DNA from: Candidatus Sulfopaludibacter sp.
Lineage (GTDB): Bacteria; Acidobacteriota; Terriglobia; Bryobacterales; Bryobacteraceae
Length of the DNA: 38,534 nucleotides
Assembly (NCBI GenBank): GCA_031292755.1
Contig: JARLGM010000050.1
Span: forward strand, 1-38,534
Direction: 5' to 3'
Shown here: positions 15,292 to 23,735 of the stretch, piece after piece
Layout: each line of letters begins with the position of its first letter
Position numbering within the stretch: the stretch's first letter is position 1
Position numbers and translations under genes: made by a program
The notes under the pieces: generated by a model
The model's database searches: none
What the model saw: only the letters and a program-made list of their open reading frames with translations
What the model was told of the DNA's origin: nothing

Positions 15292-16676
15292 GCTGGCGGT
15301 TGCGTCTTGCTCGTTCGGCCAGCTTACGGGCACGGTGCGCGATTCGGTCAGCAAACTGCCGGTGGCCGGCGTCCGCATCCATGCGACGCAAACCACCGTA
15401 GAATCCACCGCCACCGGCGAGTTCGCGCTCGATGACCTGAAACCCGGCAAGTACCTCGTCTTCTTTAATAGAGACGGGTATGAGCACGGCCGCGCCGCGG
15501 TGGAAGTGACCCCCGATGGTGGCCCGGTCACGCTCGAAATCTAGCCCTGGGCGGAGTTGGCCGGCGTGATTCGCGGTGAGGACGGCAATCCGCTGGAGGG
15601 CGTTGCCCTTTACGTAGGCGGCCATCGCTACACCACCGGCAAGGACGGCCGCTACGGCGCGCCGGACATTCCCGGCGGCACGTATGCCCTCACCATCCGC
15701 GTGCCCTATGAATTGCGCCGCAAGACCATGCTCCACGACGAAAAGCGCGGCGAGGCCTTCGGCTACCCCAACACGCTCTTCTATCCGGGCGAACCGCAAG
15801 CTGGCCGCCGCGGTGACCCTCGCGCCCGGCGCCCACATGACTAACTTCGATATCGATCTGCGCTGCGGCCGGCTGACGCGGATGAAAGGTAAGATTATCG
15901 ACGCTCCGGCCAATGCCGAGGTGGAGCTCGATTCGCCCAACGGACTGCCGGAAGGCCCCTACGGCAAACAGGCGCTGGACCAACACGGCGCCTTCCACTT
16001 CGACCTGCTGGAGCCCGGCGAGTACACCGTGGTGGTCCATCGCAACCGCCCGGGCGACGATCTGCCGTATTTCGCGCCGGTCCACCTCGGCGAAGCCGGT
16101 CCGCGGGATCTGGAACTGGTGCTGCCGCCGTTCGCACGCATCGAGGGCGTGGTGCGCACGCCGCGCACCGATCTCCAGTGGCAGGGGACACTACGCGTGA
16201 CGTTGGGCCGCCAGGGGTACGATACCGAAGTGCGCGTGGGCCCCGAAGGGCGATTCGTATGGAACGCCATACCGCCCGGCGAGTGGAATCTGACAGTCGA
16301 CACCAGCCTGGTGTATCGCGCGGACGATCCCAAGCGCAGGTTGTATCTGAACGCCGCGCCTGCCCGGACTCTGCGTGTGACCGAGAGCGGCAACCTGCCG
16401 CTCGAATTAACCCTGACCGATGAGGCGGCGCGCATCGCCGGAACCGTGGACGAGCCCGGCATGGTGAACGTGACTCACGTTGGCGATGGCCTCTCCTCTT
16501 CGCGCGTCGCGGTACCCCGGCCCGATGGATCGTTCGAGCTGACGGTGGAGCCGGGCGACTATCGTGTGTCGCTCTCCGGCAGCGCCGACTGCGCCAGGCC
16601 GGGTGAAGACGTCAAGGTCGAGAGCGGCGCCAGCGCCAGCGTACACCTGAAAGCGTGCGGCGCCACCGGCAATTAG
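15275..16676 (+). pseudogene. Carboxypeptidase-regulatory-like paralogue, nonsense plus frameshift
   Basis: GTG 15275 (CCAGAGG upstream) starts a signal peptide (VKLAVLLAVASCSFGQ) and a CarboxypepD_reg domain resembling the 13101-14576 protein. An in-frame TAG at 15542-15544 interrupts the frame at residue 90. The same frame continues with AELAGVIRGEDGNPLEG, aligned to AQIEGRILDDDGNPALG of the paralogue. Near 15790-15800 one extra base shifts the frame, and homology continues to 16676 (KLAAAVTLAPGAHMTNFDID through to CARPGEDVKV). Restored length would be about 467 residues. The downstream two-thirds remain open and well conserved, so the inactivation is probably recent, or the lesions are sequence errors. 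The end overlaps the convergent methyltransferase by four bases. Confidence 0.78.
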
Positions 16677-17461
16677 CCGCGGCCGCGCGGCGCCAGCAGA
16701 TTGAACCCCCCGCACGCCGGACACCGGTATGTGCGCCCGCGCACCGCGTCCGCCGCGCGCAGATACTCCACCGGGCTGCCCGCGCCGCACCGGACGCACA
16801 CATTGGGCCACGGCTCGCCCTGCGCCTTACGGTCCATGCTGCCGAAATAGAACGACCACCCATACACACTCAGCCTCGTTCCCAACACGCGATCCATGCA
16901 TCGCAGCAGATGCAGGAATACCGCCAGGAAATACTCATTGCCGAAACCGAACAGCGCGACCTTGCGCGGCGGCCGGCTGGTGAAATTGTGAGCATTCAGG
17001 AAGGAAAGCGAACTGTACAAGAGCGTCGTACGGCACAGCGGCAGATGCGTGCCCTTTTCGATCGCCGCCGTAACTTCTTCCGGCGACCGGAACGCGTTGA
17101 CATGCCCTCCCCCTTTCCCCAGCCACCGGTAAATCCGGTCGGTCAGCGTCGTCGCATCCGGTACGGCCACGTACAGAATGCCGCCCGGCCGGATCACACG
17201 CCCGATCTCGCACACCGTCCGCTCCAGTTCGCCAAAATGCTCCAGGCTGTGATTGCTGATCACCACGTCGAACACCGCGCCCGCGAATGGCATGAGCGCC
17301 GCATCGCCGCTCACGTATGCGCCGGACTGTCGCGCCGCGGGAATTTCCAGGTCCAGCCGCACGATGGCCACATCGGTTCGCGCGGTCGAGAAACTCCCGC
17401 TGCGGGCGCCTAAGTCCAGCACGCGAGCGCCGCGCGGCAGGTTATCGATCAAATCCAGCAT
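16673..17461 (-). CDS. Class I SAM-dependent methyltransferase with C-terminal zinc-ribbon-like tail
   Basis: The 262-residue product has the Methyltransf_11-type core. Motif I is ARVLDLGARSGSF, followed by an acidic strand end (VRLDLE), VFDVVISNHSLEHFGELER (motif II/III) and IRPGGILYVAVPDA. After an insert with LGKGGGHVNAFRSPEEV, the tail at about 220-255 has two Cys pairs (CVRCGAG and CPACGG) and may bind zinc. The substrate is unknown. Such methyltransferases often act on lipids, sugars or quinones. The frame is open upstream of ATG 17461 with no other ATG, GTG or TTG. The divergent VWA gene starts 54 bp away, so 17461 is the only practical start. Confidence 0.82.
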   Translation of the reverse strand: MLDLIDNLPRGARVLDLGARSGSFSTARTDVAIVRLDLEIPAARQSGAYVSGDAALMPFAGAVFDVVISNHSLEHFGELERTVCEIGRVIRPGGILYVAVPDATTLTDRIYRWLGKGGGHVNAFRSPEEVTAAIEKGTHLPLCRTTLLYSSLSFLNAHNFTSRPPRKVALFGFGNEYFLAVFLHLLRCMDRVLGTRLSVYGWSFYFGSMDRKAQGEPWPNVCVRCGAGSPVEYLRAADAVRGRTYRCPACGGFNLLAPRGRG

Positions 17462-17515
17462 GGAACTTAAAAGGTACTGGCGGGTTACACTGAGTGAAGG
17501 CTGGCCCTTCGTCTT

Positions 17516-19588
17516 ATGATTCGTATCCTCGCCTTGATTCTATCCCTCAGTCTCTTATTTGCCCAAACCGAATCGCAAACCCCGCCGGAAACCGTAATCC
17601 GAATCAACGTCAACCTGGTGCAGGTGGACGCCAATGTTACCGATAGCCACGGCAAATCCGTCATTGACCTGAAAGCCGGCGACTTTCAGATTCTGCAGGA
17701 TGGCAAGCCGCAGGTCATCACCAACTTCTCGTACATCAACATCCAGCCGGAGGCTATCGCCGCTGCGCGCCGGCGCGTGCCCGCAGCCAGGGGCGGAGGG
17801 CCCGCGCCCCCGCCGGCTGCCACGCTGAAAATGGACCAGGTGCGCCGCACCATCGCCCTGGTGGTCGATGACCTGGGCCTCTCCTTTTCCAGCACCGTTT
17901 ACGTGCGCAATGCCCTGAAGAAATTTGTCGACCAGGAAATGCAGCCCGGCGACCTGGTCGCCATCGTCCGCACCGGCGCCGGAATCGGCGCGCTGCAATC
18001 GTTCACTGCCGACAAGCGCCAACTGTACGCCGCCATCGACCGCGTGAAGTACAACGCCTTCGGCCGCGTGGGCGTAAGCAGCTTCCAGCCCCTGGGCAGT
18101 GGCCCGCACGTGGACCCGGAAGAGGCCTCCATCATGTCCGCCGGAACGCTGGGCGCCATTCGCTACGTGGTGGCTGGACTGCGCGAAGTGCCCGGCCGCA
18201 AAAGCGTCGTGCTGTTTTCCGAAAACCTGCAACTGTTCATCGGCAGGGATACCGACCCGCGCGTCATGGATGAGGTGCAGCGGCTCACCGACGCCGCCAA
18301 CCGCGCTTCGGTCGTGATCTACAGCATCGACCCGCGAGGCCTGCAAACCTACAGCCTCACGGCGGCCGACGATACTTCCGGTATGAGCGCGCGCCAGATT
18401 TCCCGCGTCCCCATGCAGCGCGCCACCCAGGTATTCCGCTCGCAGGACGGTTTGGTGCAACTGGCCGAACAGACCGGCGGGCTTTTTCTCCACGACACCA
18501 ACGATATCTCCGGCGCCCTGCACAAAGTCATGGTCGATTCCGAAGGCTACTACCTCATCGGCTACCATCCCGGCGCCGCCACCTTCGACGTCAAGACCGG
18601 CCAACCCAAATACCACCGCATCCAGGTGAAGGTCAAACGGCCCGGCCTGCACGTGCGCAGCCGCAACGGATTCCTGGGCACATCGGATCGCGAAGTGATG
18701 CCCGTGGCGCGCACGCCGCAGCAGCAGATTCTGCATGCCCTCACCTCGCCCTTTAATTCCGGCACCATTCCCGTGCGGCTTACCGGCCTGTTCTCTTACG
18801 CCGGTAAGACCGGCCCCTACGTGAATTCCATGCTGTACATCGATGCCAAAGCCTTGAAGTTCGAGGACGAGCCCGACGATTGGCACAAGGCCGTCCTGGA
18901 AATTGTCGCCGTGACTTTCGGCGACAACGGCCAGGCGGTGGACGAAACCGGCAAGACTTACACCCTGCGCCTTCCCGGCAATGTGTATAAACAGGCCCTG
19001 AGCACGGGATTCGTCTACACCATGCACCACGCGGTACAGAAACCCGGAGCCTACCAGTTGCGCGTCGCGCTGCGCGATAACATGTCGCAGCAATTGGGCT
19101 CCGCCAGCCAGTTTGTGGAGGTGCCGGACGTTCACAACGGGCATCTCACGCTTTCTTCCCTGGTCGTAAGCGAAGACGACAACGCCGTCCCCGCCAAACC
19201 GCCGGCACAAAGCGAAACCCCGGTAGTCGCCGAAGGGCACAGCACCGATAATCCCGACGGCAGCCCCGCGGTCCGCATCTTCCGGCGCGGCACCGGCCTC
19301 ATGTACGTCTGCCAGGTGTTGAACGCGCAGACCGGCCAGGGCAACCAGACAGAGTTGGAACTGCACACGCGGCTGTTCCACGACGGCAAGCAGATTTACG
19401 AAGGCAAGCCCATGCCGCTGGACACCAAGTCGCAGCCCGACCCGAAGAGCCTGATCACCGGTGGCGCCATGAAGCTAGGCGCGGGCATGGCGCCTGGTGA
19501 TTACGTGCTGCAAGTCATCGTCACCGACAAGTTGGCCAAAGAAAAGTACGCCACTACGGCCCAGTCCATGGATTTCGAAATTAAGTGA
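17516..19588 (+). CDS. Secreted VWFA-related protein (TIGR03436-like)
   Basis: The 690-residue product has a signal peptide (MIRILALILSLSLLFAQ) followed by the hallmark segment of the acidobacterial VWFA-related family, INVNLVQVDANVTDSHGKSV then LKAGDFQILQDGKPQVI. A von Willebrand A-like domain follows at about 115-320 (TIALVVDDLGLS, KFVDQEMQPGDLVAIVRTG, ADKRQLYAAID, VPGRKSVVLFSENL). The metal site reads DDLGLSFSS, so it is not the canonical DxSxS. The C-terminal half is beta-rich with ISGALHKVMVDSEGYYLIGYHP and GLHVRSRNGF, both typical of the family. The function is unknown; the family is secreted and abundant in soil Acidobacteriota. A GAAGG-CTGGC-CCTTC hairpin (17496-17510) sits just before the start. 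Confidence 0.85.
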   Translation: MIRILALILSLSLLFAQTESQTPPETVIRINVNLVQVDANVTDSHGKSVIDLKAGDFQILQDGKPQVITNFSYINIQPEAIAAARRRVPAARGGGPAPPPAATLKMDQVRRTIALVVDDLGLSFSSTVYVRNALKKFVDQEMQPGDLVAIVRTGAGIGALQSFTADKRQLYAAIDRVKYNAFGRVGVSSFQPLGSGPHVDPEEASIMSAGTLGAIRYVVAGLREVPGRKSVVLFSENLQLFIGRDTDPRVMDEVQRLTDAANRASVVIYSIDPRGLQTYSLTAADDTSGMSARQISRVPMQRATQVFRSQDGLVQLAEQTGGLFLHDTNDISGALHKVMVDSEGYYLIGYHPGAATFDVKTGQPKYHRIQVKVKRPGLHVRSRNGFLGTSDREVMPVARTPQQQILHALTSPFNSGTIPVRLTGLFSYAGKTGPYVNSMLYIDAKALKFEDEPDDWHKAVLEIVAVTFGDNGQAVDETGKTYTLRLPGNVYKQALSTGFVYTMHHAVQKPGAYQLRVALRDNMSQQLGSASQFVEVPDVHNGHLTLSSLVVSEDDNAVPAKPPAQSETPVVAEGHSTDNPDGSPAVRIFRRGTGLMYVCQVLNAQTGQGNQTELELHTRLFHDGKQIYEGKPMPLDTKSQPDPKSLITGGAMKLGAGMAPGDYVLQVIVTDKLAKEKYATTAQSMDFEIK

Positions 19589-19636
19589 TGCGTCTGCTTC
19601 CTCTCACGCCGGCTCTTGCCTTTTTTTGAGAACCGT

Positions 19637-19652
19637 CCCATACTCGTATGGG
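19637..19652. promoter_or_regulatory. Inverted repeat ahead of ADOP permease gene
   Basis: CCCATAC (19637-19643) and GTATGGG (19646-19652) form a perfect 7-bp inverted repeat with a 2-bp centre, 9 bp before ATG 19661. This suits a dimeric repressor operator; ADOP genes are often linked to PadR-type regulators, but none is seen nearby. It could also be a hairpin limiting translation. Confidence 0.4.
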
Positions 19653-19660
19653 TTGCCAAT

Positions 19661-22306
19661 ATGGGAACGATGCGACGGATCTTCGCCCGCCTCGCCGGCC
19701 ACTTCCGCAGATCGCACCGCGAACGCGACATGGCCGGCGAACTCGCCAGCCACTTTCAAATGCATATTGATGACAACCTGCGCGCCGGCATGTCCCCGAA
19801 AGAGGCCCGCAGACAGGCCGCCCTGAAATTCGGAAGCCTGGAGGCAACCAAAGAGGAGCTACGCGACATGTCGACAACTCTATGGCTGGAAACGACCATC
19901 CGGGACGTCCGGTACGCGCTGCGGGGCTTGCGGCGCAACCCCGGCTTCGCCACGGCGGCCATTCTTTCGCTCGCGCTGGGAATCGGCGCCGGCCTTTCGA
20001 TTTTCGCCGTAGCCGACGGCCTGCTGTTGCGGCCCCTTCCTTTCCGCGACCCCGGCCGGATCGTGATGGTCTGGGAAAGCCATCTGCGCACCGAAGGCTC
20101 CGGCCCTAACGTAATCTCGCCCGGCAACTACTTCGATTGGAAAAAGCAGAACACCAGTTTCGAAAGTATGGCCGCATTCGGCGACGGAGCCCGGGTGCTG
20201 AGCGATGGCAATCGCGTCGAAGAACTCCCCGACCGCTTCGCCACCGCGGACCTTCTGCCGATGCTGGGCGTGAAGCCCTACCGCGGACGCTTCTTTACCG
20301 CTGCCGAGGACACACCTGATGGCCCCGAAGTTCTGGTGATCGGCTACCGCCTATGGCAAAGCTGGTTTGCCGGTGACGACCGCGTCATCGGTCGCTCCGT
20401 GCAACTGCGCTCCCGGCCGGCCACCATCATCGGCGTGCTCCCGCCCGATTTTTATTTCCGCGATCGCCATGTCGATCTTTGGGAGCCTATGGGATTCGAC
20501 CCCGCCCGCGACTATCGCGCCACCTCGGGCCGGTATGCCATGGCCGTGGCGCGCCTCAAGCCGGGTGTCAGCCTGCGCCGCGCGCAGACCGAAATGACGG
20601 GGATCGCCGGCCGCCTGGCAGCCGCCTATCCGTCGTTTGACCGCTACTGGACCGTCAACCTGGAACCGCTGCGCGACTCCATGGTCCGCGAAGTCAAAAC
20701 GTCGCTCCTGGTTCTGCTGGGCGCGGTCGGCCTGCTCCTGGCAGTGGCCTGCGCCAACGTGGCCAACCTGTTGCTGGCCCGGTACACGGCGCGCAAGCGC
20801 GAAATCGCCGTGCGCATCGCCATCGGCGCCGGACGCGGCCGCCTGGTCCGCCAACTCCTCACCGAAAGCCTCATTCTCGCCGCCGCCGGCGCTGCCTTGG
20901 GGCTCGCGCTCTCCCGCTTCGCCGTCTCCGGCCTGCTCGCCCTGGCCCCGCGAGACATGGCCGCCACCGCCGTGGTTTCGGTGGACCTGCGCGTCGCCGG
21001 GTTTGCTCTGGCGCTCGCGATCCTCACCGGCGTCCTGTTCGGCCTCGCGCCCTCGCTGGTGGCGGCGCGCATTACCGTGGCGCACGGCCTGCGCGAGGCG
21101 TCCCGGTCCCGCATCGGGGGAGGCCGCCGGACGCGATCGCTGCTGGTGGCTGCCGAGGTCGCCCTCTCTCTGATTCTTCTCGCCGGCGCGGGCCTGCTGT
21201 TCCGCACTATGCTCGGCCTCCAGGGCACCGATCCCGGACTCGACCCGAAGGGCCTCCTCACCTTTCATCTATCGGTTTCCGGCGCCGGTTACCAAGAGGA
21301 TGCCCACCGCACCCGCTTTTTCGAAACACTTCTGCACGAAATCCGGCGGCTGCCGGGCGTCCGCTCGGCCAGCGCGGTCAGTTACCTTCCTTTCACCGCG
21401 CAAGACGCGGCTACCGGCCTGGAGATCGCCGGACGGACCAAACCTCGCCCCGGAGAGCAGCTCAACACTACCGTTCGAACCGTGATGCCGGATTATTTTC
21501 GCACCATGGGAATCCCCATCCGGAGCGGCCGGGATTTCACGCCCGCCGATAATGCTCCCGGCGCGCCCTTCCACTTCATCGTCAGTGAGACATTCGCCCG
21601 CCGGTATCTGGCAGGTGAGAATCCCTTGGGGAAACAGATCAGCGTCGCCATGGACCGGAAGAATCCCTTCGGCGACATCATCGGAGTCGCCGGCGACGTC
21701 AAAGAAGGAGCCCTGAATAAACCGCCCGAACCGACGGTCTATTACATCCACGCGCACCTGGCGTACAGCGGAATGGTGTTCGTCGTGCGGACCTCAATCG
21801 ACCCTCTCGCCCTGGCCCAACCGGTGCGGCGCGTGGTGCGCTCGCTCGATCCCGCCCTGCCCGTGGCCGATGCCCGTACGATGGATGCCGTAGTGGTCGA
21901 GACCTTCTCCCGCCAGCGATTCAGCGCCCTTCTGCTGGGCGCATTCTCCGCTGTTTCGCTTCTGCTCGCCGCCGTGGGCATCTATGGCGTGCTGGCCTAT
22001 GCGGTGACGGAGCGAACCCGGGAAATCGGAGTGCGCATGGCTCTGGGCGCGGAACCTCGCCGCATTACCGTCCTGGTCATCGCCGGCGCGGCATCGGTGG
22101 TGCTGCCGGGCATTGCCGCCGGAATTGCCGGAGCGCTAGCCCTTTCGGGCCTTTTGCGCGGCCTTCTGTTCGGAGTCAGGCCGCATGATGCCGTGACTCT
22201 CGCCTCGGCGGCTGTCCTGCTCGCCGCGGTGGCGCTGGCCGCGGCGTATCTCCCCGCCCGCCGCGCCTCCCGTCTCCTCCCGCTGGAAGCGCTGCGCCTC
22301 GAGTAG
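19661..22306 (+). CDS. ADOP-family orphan ABC permease (MacB/FtsX-like)
   Basis: The 881-residue product fits the acidobacterial duplicated orphan permease family. The N-terminal prefix domain (about 1-75) contains ELASHFQMHIDDNLRAGMS and KEARRQAALKFG. Next comes IRDVRYALRGLRRNPGFATA with the first helix, and a MacB-type periplasmic domain (about 105-330). An FtsX block of membrane helices (VGLLLAVACANVANLLLAR) follows, then a second periplasmic domain and a final FtsX block ending PARRASRLLPLEALRLE. Eight helices in two blocks are expected. No ATPase gene is adjacent, which is why the family is called orphan; cargo and energy source are unknown. A TTG at 19616 is a possible earlier start, and ATG 19670 a later one. 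ATG 19661 was chosen because it leads straight into the prefix domain. Confidence 0.87.
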   Translation: MGTMRRIFARLAGHFRRSHRERDMAGELASHFQMHIDDNLRAGMSPKEARRQAALKFGSLEATKEELRDMSTTLWLETTIRDVRYALRGLRRNPGFATAAILSLALGIGAGLSIFAVADGLLLRPLPFRDPGRIVMVWESHLRTEGSGPNVISPGNYFDWKKQNTSFESMAAFGDGARVLSDGNRVEELPDRFATADLLPMLGVKPYRGRFFTAAEDTPDGPEVLVIGYRLWQSWFAGDDRVIGRSVQLRSRPATIIGVLPPDFYFRDRHVDLWEPMGFDPARDYRATSGRYAMAVARLKPGVSLRRAQTEMTGIAGRLAAAYPSFDRYWTVNLEPLRDSMVREVKTSLLVLLGAVGLLLAVACANVANLLLARYTARKREIAVRIAIGAGRGRLVRQLLTESLILAAAGAALGLALSRFAVSGLLALAPRDMAATAVVSVDLRVAGFALALAILTGVLFGLAPSLVAARITVAHGLREASRSRIGGGRRTRSLLVAAEVALSLILLAGAGLLFRTMLGLQGTDPGLDPKGLLTFHLSVSGAGYQEDAHRTRFFETLLHEIRRLPGVRSASAVSYLPFTAQDAATGLEIAGRTKPRPGEQLNTTVRTVMPDYFRTMGIPIRSGRDFTPADNAPGAPFHFIVSETFARRYLAGENPLGKQISVAMDRKNPFGDIIGVAGDVKEGALNKPPEPTVYYIHAHLAYSGMVFVVRTSIDPLALAQPVRRVVRSLDPALPVADARTMDAVVVETFSRQRFSALLLGAFSAVSLLLAAVGIYGVLAYAVTERTREIGVRMALGAEPRRITVLVIAGAASVVLPGIAAGIAGALALSGLLRGLLFGVRPHDAVTLASAAVLLAAVALAAAYLPARRASRLLPLEALRLE

Positions 22307-22535
22307 CGATCGGCTCATGAAGTACTGCCGAGCTAGTACGAACGCCGATTTTCGGCCCACAACGTAAGGAATTCATTGCAGTCCACCCCCCCCTTTTTTG
22401 ATCGTTACAGTTTTTGTATCCTGACACCGCGCGCGCGCGTCTACAGCAACTAAGCGGTGTTCCAGACCTGAATCGGCTGTCTGAGGTTGTCACCGGAATT
22501 AGTGCGGGAAATAATACGCTTGCACAAAAGGTGTG
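22307..22535. other. Intergenic region with simple-sequence tracts
   Basis: No gene is seen here. A weak GCCGA-TTT-TCGGC hairpin at 22344-22356 may help end the permease transcript. A C8T6 tract lies at 22386-22399 and an alternating (CG)6 tract at 22428-22439. Both are slippage-prone, and the CG tract could adopt Z-DNA. Confidence 0.5.
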
Positions 22536-22541
22536 TATAAT
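22536..22541 (+). promoter_or_regulatory. Probable -10 element of the Rrf2 regulator gene
   Basis: A perfect TATAAT lies 49 bp before ATG 22591 in an AT-rich patch. The only TTGCAC (22520-22525) is 10 bp away, too close for a normal -35, so the promoter is probably of the weak -35 type. The palindrome at 22552 begins about 10 bp downstream. Confidence 0.55.
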
Positions 22542-22551
22542 TTTAAGATAA

Positions 22552-22569
22552 CGGAGTAGCGTTACTCCG
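22552..22569. promoter_or_regulatory. Palindromic operator candidate for Rrf2 autoregulation
   Basis: CGGAGTA-GCGT-TACTCCG is a perfect 7-bp inverted repeat placed between the -10 element and the start codon, just after the expected transcription start. Rrf2 proteins bind as dimers to inverted repeats of about this size and often repress their own genes. Autorepression is therefore a reasonable inference. Confidence 0.55.
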
Positions 22570-22590
22570 ATTCTAGCGGGGGAGTTCAGG

Positions 22591-23064
22591 ATGATTTATT
22601 CTCGTTCTGCCGAGTACGCCATTCGCGCATTCGTCCATCTGGCACAAGTGCCCGAAGGCAAGTACGCCATGGTCAAGAACATTGCCGAGCAGGAAGATAT
22701 TCCGGCTCATTTTCTAGCCAAGATCCTGCAGCAGCTTGCTCGCAAGGGTCTCTTGCGCTCCAGCAAAGGTCCAACGGGTGGTTTCGCCCTGCGGGTCGAT
22801 CCCAGCGAAATCCGATTGCTGGATATCGTCGAAGCTTTGGACGGCCTCGCGCCCTATCAGCAGTGCGCCAGCGGCCTCTCGGAGTGCTCCGACGAAATGC
22901 CCTGTTCCATGCACGATAGCTGGGTAGCCCTCCGTTCGCGTATCATGGATTATTTGGGGAAGAATACGATCGCGGACTTGGCCAAGGCACTGGAGCAGAA
23001 GAAGAAGTCGCTGGCCCAGACGAAGGCGCGAAAAACCAGGCGCGCGGTCGCGAAGCGGGCCTAG
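22591..23064 (+). CDS. Rrf2-family Fe-S cluster transcriptional regulator
   Basis: The 157-residue product starts MIYSRSAEYAIRAFVHLAQ, the standard opening of Rrf2/IscR/NsrR proteins. A winged helix follows (IPAHFLAKILQQLARKGLLR, SSKGPTGGFAL). Three cysteines, C92, C99 and C105 (spacing CX6CX5C), are set for an iron-sulfur cluster that would sense iron, oxygen or nitric oxide. The last 25 residues are Lys/Arg-rich (KKKSLAQTKARKTRR), beyond the usual family end, and may add nonspecific DNA contact. GGGGGAG precedes ATG 22591. It is the first gene of a rightward run with clpP and a GH95 gene. No isc or suf genes lie in the window, so targets other than itself are unknown. Confidence 0.9.
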   Translation: MIYSRSAEYAIRAFVHLAQVPEGKYAMVKNIAEQEDIPAHFLAKILQQLARKGLLRSSKGPTGGFALRVDPSEIRLLDIVEALDGLAPYQQCASGLSECSDEMPCSMHDSWVALRSRIMDYLGKNTIADLAKALEQKKKSLAQTKARKTRRAVAKRA

Positions 23065-23109
23065 GGCTGGCAGTTCAGTCCCGGCAAGTCATCTGAAACG
23101 GAGGCGGTA

Positions 23110-23730
23110 ATGGGGCAATCTGTCCTTGTCCCCATGGTGGTCGAACAGACCTCCAGAGGGGAACGTGCGTACGACATCTATTCTCGGCTGTTGAAGGAGA
23201 ATATCATCTTTCTGGGTACTCCGATTGACGACCAGGTCGCCAATCTGATCATTGCCCAACTGCTTTTCCTGGAAGCGGAAGATCCGGAAAAAGATATCTC
23301 GATTTATATCAATTCGCCGGGCGGTTCCATCACCGCCGGGCTGGCCATTCTGGATACGATGGCCTTCATCCGGCCGGATATCGTGACCATTTGCGTCGGG
23401 CAGGCGGCATCCATGGCTGCCGTCCTCCTGGCCGAAGGGACCAAGGGCAAGCGTTTCAGCCTGCCGAATTCGCGGATCATGATCCACCAGCCCTCCATGC
23501 AGGGCCTGGCCGGGCAGGCCGCGGATATCGATATTTACGCTCGTGAAATCCTGCGTATGCGTGAGATTCTGAACGCCCGCCTGGCGAACGCAACCGGACA
23601 ACCGGTCGAGCGGGTCGCCCGCGATGTAGACCGCGATTACATCATGGAACCCGATGCCGCGGTTACTTACGGCATGATCGACCGCGTGATCGCGAGCCGC
23701 GACTTGGCTCCAGTCGCCATCAAGGGATAA
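23110..23730 (+). CDS. clpP: ATP-dependent Clp protease proteolytic subunit
   Basis: The 206-residue serine peptidase has the complete triad: Ser101 in GQAASMAA, His126 in MIHQPSM and Asp176 in DRDYIM. The oxyanion-loop motif [12 protein letters not shown] is present. The length and the handle region ([13 protein letters not shown]) are as usual for the family. It forms the tetradecameric degradation chamber and needs ClpX, ClpA or ClpC. Here it is separate from tig and clpX, which often flank it, so it may be an extra copy. A GGAGG ribosome-binding site sits 5 bp before ATG 23110. It lies 45 bp after the Rrf2 gene and 5 bp before the GH95 gene, so co-transcription with both is possible though functionally odd. 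Confidence 0.95.
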   Translation: MGQSVLVPMVVEQTSRGERAYDIYSRLLKENIIFLGTPIDDQVANLIIAQLLFLEAEDPEKDISIYINSPGGSITAGLAILDTMAFIRPDIVTICVGQAASMAAVLLAEGTKGKRFSLPNSRIMIHQPSMQGLAGQAADIDIYAREILRMREILNARLANATGQPVERVARDVDRDYIMEPDAAVTYGMIDRVIASRDLAPVAIKG

Positions 23731-23735
23731 ACGCC

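Noticed and set aside
22520..22541. TTGCAC/TATAAT as a standard sigma-70 promoter
   Set aside because: The spacer is only 10 bp; just the -10 element is retained as a call.
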